DNA of 28,541 nucleotides. Source: CAYMKL01 sp964390805 (GTDB lineage: Bacteria > Chloroflexota > Anaerolineae > VGOG01). Position numbers and translations under genes: made by a program. The stretch is taken from the NCBI GenBank assembly GCA_964390805.1, contig CAYMKL010000091.1, positions 1 through 28,541 on the forward strand. Direction: 5' to 3'. Numbering within the stretch: position 1 is the stretch's first letter; every line of letters begins with the position of its first letter. Shown here one piece after another: positions 22,634-28,541 of the stretch. A model generated the notes under the pieces. The model was given only the letters and a program-made list of their open reading frames with translations. It ran no database searches and was not told the origin of the DNA.

Positions 22634-25117
22634 CTACGGTGTCTCCTTGAGGATTAGCGGCAGATACACCTCCCACGCGATAACTCCCACGCGCTCCAGA
22701 CGCAGGTCGTCCAGGGTGACCTCCAGAGTGAAGGTGATGCCGGGCGTGGCGCCTGCCGCTGGCTTCAAGAGGAGGGCGTAGCTGCCGTTGGCACTGGCGA
22801 TGGTAGCAGTGAGCACCTGGCTGCCGTCGGCGAAGAGGGCTGGCCCAGCCAGGGTGGCGGTGAGGGTAGCGGGGGTAGGGATGTTGCGGTACACCACGTC
22901 CACCGTTGTGCCAAGGGGCGGCAACAGCAGGCGGTCTGGATCACGCCAGCGGATCCAGGGAACGGCGTAGGCATACTTCAGGTCCTCGTTGGTCTCGTCG
23001 TAATAGCTGATGTGCGCATGGCCGCCCTCATCCAGGGTCAGAGAGGTGTGGTCGCCCCAGAACCAACTTCCGACGCTGTCTACGGTCTCGATGTGCCAGC
23101 CAGAGGCGTGGTGGTAGGCGTACTTCAGATCGCCGACATCGCAGACATAGCCGACGGGCCGTGTCCCACAGTAGTAGTAGCTGATGTGGGGATACCCGTC
23201 TCCACCCAGGGCCAGGGAGGTGTCTGAGCCCACATTCCCCTCACTGTCCACGATCTCGATGTGCCAGCCGGAAGCGTCCTGGTGGGCGTACTTCAGGTCG
23301 GCGTTTGTCCCGTCGTAGTAGCTGATGTGGGGATAGCCGTCTCCATTGAGGGCCAGGGAGGTGTGGCCGCCCCCCTCGCTATCCACGGTCTGGATGTGCC
23401 ATCCGGAGGCGTGCTGGCGGGCGTACTTCAGGTCGGCGTTGCTGGAGTCGTAGTAGCTGATATACGGATAGCCATCTCGATCCAGGGCCAGGGAGGTCGA
23501 GTACCCGACATACTCATCACTGTCCACGGTCTCGATGTACCAGCCGGAGCTGTCTTGGTAGGCGTACTTCAGGTGGCCGTCTGTCCCACCGAGGTAGCTG
23601 ATGTGGGGATACCCGTCCTGATCCAAGGCCAGGGAGGTGTACGCGCCGCCCTCGCTGTCCACGGTTTCGATGTGCCAGCCGGAGTCGTCCTGGTAGGCGT
23701 ACCTCAGGCCACCTCCAGGGTAACTGATGTGCGGATACCCTCCTCCATCCAGGGCCAGGGAGGTGGACCAGCCGACCTCTGCTTCGCTGTCCACGGTCTC
23801 GATGTGCCAGCCGGAAGCGTCCTGGTGTGCGTACTTCAGGTCCCAGTTGGGGAGGTCATCGTAGTAGCTGATGTGGGGATATCCGTTGCCATCCAGGGCT
23901 AGGGAGGTGAACCTGCCGACACTCGCCTCGCTGTCCACGGTCTCGGTGTACCATCCAGAGGCGTCTTGGTAGCCGTACTTCAGGTCGCAGTTGGGGAAGT
24001 CGTCGTAGTAGCTCATGCGTGGATATCCGTCCCCGTCCAAGGCCAGGGAGGTGTACATGCCTCCCTCACTGTCCACTGTCTCGATGTGCCAGCCCGCGGC
24101 GTCCTGGTAGGCGTACTTCAGGTCGCTGACTTCGCAGAGCCATGAAACTGTCCCACAGTAATAGTAGCTGATGTGGGGATAACCGTCCCCATCCAGGGCC
24201 AGGGAGGTGTACCTGCCGACATACCCCTCGCTGTCCACGGTCTGGATGTGCCAGCCGTAGCCATCGTGGTAGGCGTACCTCAGGTCGCCGACATCGCAGC
24301 CGGAGCCGTGACGCCATGTGCCACAGTAATAGTAGCTGATGTGTGGATACCCCTCCCCATCCAGGGCCAGGGAGGTGTCGTAGCCGACATCGCCCTCGCT
24401 GTCCACGGTCTGGGTGTGCCATCCGGAGGTATCCTGGTAGGCGTACTTAAGGTCACCAACATCGCAAGGATAGGAAGTCCCACAGTAATAGTAGCTGATG
24501 TGGGGATACCCGCCCCCATCCAGAGCCAAGGAGGTGTATCCGCCGACATCCCCCTCGCTGTCCACGGTCTCGGTGTACCATCCGGAGGCGTCTTGGTAGG
24601 CGTACTTCAGGTTGTCGTTGCCGTAGTGGCTGATGTGCGGATACCCATCCCCATCCAGGGCCAGGGAGGTGTACACCCCCCCCTCACTGTCCACGGTCTC
24701 GATGTGCCAGCCGTAGGCGTCCTGGTAGGCGTACTTGAGGTGACCGCCGCCAGAGTAGCTGATGTGCGGATACCCGTGCCCATCCAGGGCCAAGGAGGCG
24801 TACCAGCCGACGTTAGGAGAATCATCCGCCGTTTCGTAGTGCCAGTCCGCTCCATCGTACCAGGCGTAGTAGAGATGATCACGGCCATAGGCGATGTGGG
24901 GATGCCCTGCGGCGTCCAGCCGCAGGCTGCGGTCGGTCATTTCCGAAAACTTCTTGGGGCAGTCCACGCATTCGATCACCCACCCATCTGCGCTGGCGGG
25001 GGTTACCTGAAGGCCCAGGAATGGGCCCAGTAGGAAGGCCAGCACCAATGGCAGGGATAGGGCCTTCCGCCAGCGCTTGCTTTGAACCACATGCCTCGCT
25101 GTATGTTTTCTTGTCAT
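22634..25117 (-). CDS. Secreted propeller-type repeat protein (14 units) with YLPLILK C-terminus
   Basis: An 827-residue protein. The signal peptide (residues 1-43, hydrophobic LSLPLVLAFLLGPFLGL, ending PASA) is followed by WVIECVDCP and 14 units, by eye, of about 45-50 residues with the pattern YTSLALDGDGYPHISYYD, then DLKYAYQDASGWHIETVDSE. Such units resemble blades of beta-propellers, and 14 would suit two seven-bladed propellers. Four units carry a longer loop with two cysteines (YYYCGT...C), which could form a disulfide. A C-terminal Ig-like domain of about 90 residues ends WEVYLPLILKETP. ATG 25117 follows GGAGGAGGGAG on the minus strand. The protein is close to the gene just upstream, so the pair is a tandem duplication. 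No catalytic motif is seen; it may bind glycans or proteins at the surface. The long open frames on the other strand are repeat artefacts. Confidence 0.8.
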   Translation of the reverse strand: MTRKHTARHVVQSKRWRKALSLPLVLAFLLGPFLGLQVTPASADGWVIECVDCPKKFSEMTDRSLRLDAAGHPHIAYGRDHLYYAWYDGADWHYETADDSPNVGWYASLALDGHGYPHISYSGGGHLKYAYQDAYGWHIETVDSEGGVYTSLALDGDGYPHISHYGNDNLKYAYQDASGWYTETVDSEGDVGGYTSLALDGGGYPHISYYYCGTSYPCDVGDLKYAYQDTSGWHTQTVDSEGDVGYDTSLALDGEGYPHISYYYCGTWRHGSGCDVGDLRYAYHDGYGWHIQTVDSEGYVGRYTSLALDGDGYPHISYYYCGTVSWLCEVSDLKYAYQDAAGWHIETVDSEGGMYTSLALDGDGYPRMSYYDDFPNCDLKYGYQDASGWYTETVDSEASVGRFTSLALDGNGYPHISYYDDLPNWDLKYAHQDASGWHIETVDSEAEVGWSTSLALDGGGYPHISYPGGGLRYAYQDDSGWHIETVDSEGGAYTSLALDQDGYPHISYLGGTDGHLKYAYQDSSGWYIETVDSDEYVGYSTSLALDRDGYPYISYYDSSNADLKYARQHASGWHIQTVDSEGGGHTSLALNGDGYPHISYYDGTNADLKYAHQDASGWHIEIVDSEGNVGSDTSLALGGDGYPHISYYYCGTRPVGYVCDVGDLKYAYHHASGWHIETVDSVGSWFWGDHTSLTLDEGGHAHISYYDETNEDLKYAYAVPWIRWRDPDRLLLPPLGTTVDVVYRNIPTPATLTATLAGPALFADGSQVLTATIASANGSYALLLKPAAGATPGITFTLEVTLDDLRLERVGVIAWEVYLPLILKETP

Positions 25118-25178
25118 CTTTCTCCCTCCTCCAGCATTGAAATCGCGGTCATCAGTTGTCTGTGAATGGGCGAATGGG

Positions 25179-28100
25179 TTACGGTGCCCCCTTGCGGATT
25201 AACGGCAAATAGACCTCCCAGGCGATAGCGCCCACGCGCTCCAGCCGCAAGTCGGCCAGGATGACCTCGAGGGTGAAGGTCTCGCCGTACATAGCGCCTG
25301 CTGCTGGCTTCAGGTGGAGGGCGCACGTACCATTGGCCTCAGTGACGTTGGCGGTGAGCACCTGGCTCCCGTCAGTGAAGATGGCTGGTCCACTCAGGGT
25401 GGCGGTGAGGGTGGCGGGGGCGGCGATGTTGCGGTATACGATATCCATCGTTGCGCCATGCAGTGGCAGCAGCAGCGGGCGGCCTGGATCGCGCCAGTTG
25501 AGCCAGGGTGCGGAGTAGTAGGCGTACTTCAGGTCGTGGTAAGGGTAGCCAGCGTAGTAGCTGATGTGCGGATAGCCGCCCGCATCCAGGGCTAAGGAGG
25601 TGTACTGGCCGATATTCGCCTCGCTGTCCACGGTCTCGATGTGCCAGCCGGATGCATCCTGGTAGGCGTACTTCAGGTCGAAGTTGGGGTAGCTGGCGTG
25701 GTAGCTGATGTGCGGATAGCCGTTCCCATCCAGGGCCAAGGAGGTGAAGAAGCCGACATACTCCTCCTCCTCGCTGTCTACGGTCTGGATGTGCCAGCCA
25801 GAAGCATCCTGGTAGGCGTACTTCAGGTCGCCGACATCGCAGAGCCACGAAGCCCCACAGTAATAGTAGCTGATGTGCGGATAGCTTTCCTCATCCAGGT
25901 CTAGGGAGCTGAATCTACCGACATCCTCCTCGCTGTCCACGGTTTCCATGTGCCAGCCCGAAGCGTCCTGGTAGGCGTACCTTAGGTCGAAGTTGGGGTA
26001 GCCGCCGTGGTAGCTGATGTGCGGATACCCACTCTCATCCAGAGCCAGGGAGGTGTCGCACCCTACACCCCCCTCGCTGTCCACAATCTCAATGTGCCAG
26101 CCGGAGGCATCCTGGTAGGCGTACTTCAGGTCTATGACATCGCAGGCGTAGATTGAAGTTCCACAGTAATAGTAGCTGATGTGCGGATACCCGTCTCCAT
26201 CCAGGGCCAGGGAATGCCCGCCATTCCAACCGAGCCCTGTATCCACAGTCTGGATCTGCCAGCCGGAGGCGTCCCGATAGGCGTACTTCAGGTCATCGTT
26301 GGTGTCGTCGTAGTAGCTGATGTGCGGATACCTGCTCTCATCCAGGGCCAGGGAGGTGAACCAGCCAACATTTCCCTCGCTGTCCACGGTCTCAATGTGC
26401 CAACCGGAAGCGTCCTGGTAGGCGTACTTCAGGTCGTAGTTAGTGTTGTCGTAGTAGCTGATGTGCGGATAGCCATCTCTATCCAGGGCCAAGGAAGTAC
26501 CCTCGCCAACTTCTCCCTCGCTGTCCACGGTCTCGATGTGCCAGCCGGATGCATCCTGGCAGGCGTACTTCAGGTCTTCGTGGCTCCAGTCGAAGTAGCT
26601 GATGTGCGAACACCCGTCTCTATCCAGGGCCAGGGAGGTGAACCAGCCGACATCCCCCTCGATATCCACGGTCTGGATGTGCCAGCCGGATGCATCCTGG
26701 TAAGCGTACTTCAGGTCGCCAACATTGCAAGGGTAAGAAGTTCCACAGTAATGGTAGCTGATGTGGGGATACCCGCTCCCATCCAAGGCCAGGGAGGTGG
26801 ACGAGCCGACACGCCCCTCGCCGTCCACGGTCTCGATGTGCCAGCCAGAGGCATCCTTATAGGCGTACTTCAGGGCGTTGTTGGGCCATCCGCCGTGGTA
26901 ACTGATGTGCGGATAGCTGTCCCTGTCCAGAGCCAGGGAGGTGTCCCCGCCTCCCTCACTGTCCACGGTCTCGAGGTGCCAGCCAGTGGCGTCTTGATAG
27001 GCGTACTTCAGGCCGTAGTAGCTGCCGTAGTAGCTGATATGCGGATACCCGTCTCTATCCAGGGCCAGAGAGGTGAACCCGCCGACAATGCCCTCGCTAT
27101 CAACGGTCTCGATCTGCCAGCCGGAGCCATTCTGGTAGGCGTACCTCAGGTCGCCAACTTGGCAGGCACCGTAGGGGGGGCCAGCGTCACAGTAGAAGTA
27201 GCTGATGTGCGGATAGCCGTCTCTGTCCAGGGCCAGGGAGGTGTCCCTGGCGTCATCTATGCCACCATCCACGGTCTCAATGTGCCAGCCGGAAGCGTCC
27301 TGGTAGGCGTACTTCAGGCCATAGTAGTAGCCGCTGTAGCTGATGTGCGGATAGCCGTTCCCATCCAGGGCCAGGGAGGCGTACATGCCGACTTCAGGCG
27401 CGTCATCGACTGTCTCATACTGCCAACCCGCCCCATCGTACCAGGCGTAATAGAGGTGATCTTCGCCGTAGGCGATGTGTGGATGGCCTGCGGTGTCCAG
27501 CCGCAGGCTGCGATCGGTCATCTGCGAGAACTGCCTGGGGCAGTCTACACATTCGATGACCCACTCACCGGCTCCAGGCGTAGACGTCGGCGTGGGTGTT
27601 GGTGTGGACGTAGGCGTGCCAGTGGTAGGCTGGGTCACCGTCGGCGTCGAGGTGGGGGAGGGGGTAGGCGTCAGGGCTCTGTCGAAAACGACCATCAATT
27701 CATAGGCCTTGCTAGGGTCGAAGCGGTTTTGGACGCTGTACACTTTTACATAGTACCTCCCCGTTTTTGGAGGATCGAAGGTGATAGTAATCGTCTCCTC
27801 GCCGGCCAGGTTCGCTTTAGTGTCCAGGCGGTTGTAATTAGCACCGTCGTAGAAGTAGAGCTCGAGAACGTAGGTCATGTTCTCAGGGTCAGGGATCGTA
27901 AGCCTGGCCACGATAGGGGACGAGCTCTGGGCATCGAAGCGGAAATGGTCCAGATCTGAACCTGGGTTCATGTAGGCAAAGTACCTTTCAGCGGAGAGTA
28001 TCGGGTACGCCATCGAGAAGGAGTTATTGGGTTCGTAGAGATCATAGCCTGGGGTAGGCGACGGTGTGGTGGTGACGGCAGGCGTGCGAGTGGGTGTTGG

Positions 28101-28496
28101 GGTGACAGAGGGCGGCCATTGCTTGACAATGCAGGGCAAGAAGGTTTTGATCTTGGGCGCTCCACCAACTTCCCAGATGATGGTGCTAATCGGAAACAAA
28201 CCGCTGTACAAATTGGTGAGATACCGCCCATCGGGGAAAGCTCCTCCCCCGGCGAGTGAGATCTCGACGGACTCTGTCCCAGACCCGGTGTAAACCTTCG
28301 ACTGTTCAAATAGCATCTCGCCTGAGTAGTAATAGACTCTTACCATGAACTCTTCGTTATGCATGTCAGAGTAGTCGAAGACAAGGTAAACCACGCTTAT
28401 CGCAGAGGCGAACTGAGTCATCTCCGCGCCGCCGGGGGTATCGGTCATGCGAACACTGCCGGAAACGATGCTCCCCGCATAGATGGTACTTGTCAT
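25179..28496 (-). CDS. Propeller-type repeat protein with PPC domain, 14 units and YLPLIRK C-terminus
   Basis: A 1,105-residue protein. Residues 1-110 form an unassigned beta domain (VVYLVFDYSDMHNEEFMVRV) ending KIKTFLPCIVKQWPP. A TPTPTRTPAVTT linker and a PPC-type domain (YDLYEPNNSFSMAYPI to YVKVYSVQNRFDPSKAYELM) follow, then a second Thr/Pro linker. Next come 14 propeller units (SLALDRDGYPHISYYD, LKYAYQDASGWHIETVDSE) and the Ig-like end WEVYLPLIRKGAP. The repeat part and C-terminus are paralogous to the next gene, 61 nt downstream. ATG 28496 is the first start after an in-frame TGA at 28500-28502, yet no signal peptide is present although the protein looks extracellular. Either the 5' end is truncated or mutated, or the true start lies beyond the window. 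Confidence is high for the repeats and low for the start. Confidence 0.75.
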   Translation of the reverse strand: MTSTIYAGSIVSGSVRMTDTPGGAEMTQFASAISVVYLVFDYSDMHNEEFMVRVYYYSGEMLFEQSKVYTGSGTESVEISLAGGGAFPDGRYLTNLYSGLFPISTIIWEVGGAPKIKTFLPCIVKQWPPSVTPTPTRTPAVTTTPSPTPGYDLYEPNNSFSMAYPILSAERYFAYMNPGSDLDHFRFDAQSSSPIVARLTIPDPENMTYVLELYFYDGANYNRLDTKANLAGEETITITFDPPKTGRYYVKVYSVQNRFDPSKAYELMVVFDRALTPTPSPTSTPTVTQPTTGTPTSTPTPTPTSTPGAGEWVIECVDCPRQFSQMTDRSLRLDTAGHPHIAYGEDHLYYAWYDGAGWQYETVDDAPEVGMYASLALDGNGYPHISYSGYYYGLKYAYQDASGWHIETVDGGIDDARDTSLALDRDGYPHISYFYCDAGPPYGACQVGDLRYAYQNGSGWQIETVDSEGIVGGFTSLALDRDGYPHISYYGSYYGLKYAYQDATGWHLETVDSEGGGDTSLALDRDSYPHISYHGGWPNNALKYAYKDASGWHIETVDGEGRVGSSTSLALDGSGYPHISYHYCGTSYPCNVGDLKYAYQDASGWHIQTVDIEGDVGWFTSLALDRDGCSHISYFDWSHEDLKYACQDASGWHIETVDSEGEVGEGTSLALDRDGYPHISYYDNTNYDLKYAYQDASGWHIETVDSEGNVGWFTSLALDESRYPHISYYDDTNDDLKYAYRDASGWQIQTVDTGLGWNGGHSLALDGDGYPHISYYYCGTSIYACDVIDLKYAYQDASGWHIEIVDSEGGVGCDTSLALDESGYPHISYHGGYPNFDLRYAYQDASGWHMETVDSEEDVGRFSSLDLDEESYPHISYYYCGASWLCDVGDLKYAYQDASGWHIQTVDSEEEEYVGFFTSLALDGNGYPHISYHASYPNFDLKYAYQDASGWHIETVDSEANIGQYTSLALDAGGYPHISYYAGYPYHDLKYAYYSAPWLNWRDPGRPLLLPLHGATMDIVYRNIAAPATLTATLSGPAIFTDGSQVLTANVTEANGTCALHLKPAAGAMYGETFTLEVILADLRLERVGAIAWEVYLPLIRKGAP

Positions 28497-28541
28497 CCAT
28501 CAGCACATCGTGGAGGGTCTAACACAAGAAAACATCAGGAC

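Noticed and set aside
26181..27959. 592-codon open frame on the plus strand opposite the propeller gene, and similar long frames at 23261-23902 and 24173-25033
   Set aside because: They are periodic shadows of the repeated minus-strand gene; the minus strand has ribosome-binding sites and recognisable domains (signal peptide, PPC, Ig-like end).

Overview
The window looks like one scaffold of a Chloroflexota (Anaerolineae-like) bacterium, probably assembled from a metagenome. The grounds are secreted proteins and lipoproteins with Thr/Pro linkers of the TPTPEP type, C-terminal YLPLxxK endings, YD-repeat and propeller-repeat giants, short repeat elements inserted in frame inside genes, and a 100-N scaffold gap. 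The taxonomy is inferred from these features and not from a marker gene.

Layout. 1-1133: a DUF433 gene with its own promoter and terminator, then an antitoxin/RelE-type toxin pair. 1173-1275: a relic of the 3' end of a type ISP restriction-methylase gene. 1296-2259: a repeat lipoprotein interrupted by the N gap. 2343-5070: a DegV fatty-acid-binding protein coupled to a GH20-type hexosaminidase. 5206-6419: an IS630-family element. 6446-17138: an MFS transporter followed by three YD/RHS proteins (one mini, two of about 1,450-1,470 residues). 17139-17597: repeat-rich DNA with a probable fragment of another MFS gene. 17598-19470: an HPP membrane protein and a tandem DsbA-like lipoprotein. 19484-19741: a palindrome-rich, MITE-like element. 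19802-20689: an Fpg/MutM DNA glycosylase whose promoter lies in a terminator hairpin and whose mRNA is probably leaderless. 20733-28496, minus strand: two 14-unit propeller-type secreted proteins leading into uvrC.

The most interesting locus is 18121-19470. An ORF reading would split it in two at an in-frame TGA. That TGA sits exactly at the first Cys of the thioredoxin-like CxxC (SDYQ-TGA-PFC), and the frame then stays open for 355 codons of recognisable DsbA-like protein. A hairpin with SECIS-like geometry starts 22 nt after the TGA. I read it as a candidate selenocysteine-containing DsbA-like lipoprotein (Sec94-Pro-Phe-Cys97); a nonsense mutation or base-call error is the main alternative.

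A second theme is invasion of genes by short repeats. Heptanucleotide tracts (ACCTCCA-like or GTTCAAA-like), the CCTTCGACTGGGCTCAGG element and a CCCTCTCCC/GGGAGAGGG palindrome occur in frame inside the RHS genes, the mini-YD gene, the MFS start, uvrC and the tail of fpg. At one homologous position the two RHS paralogs carry two different elements.
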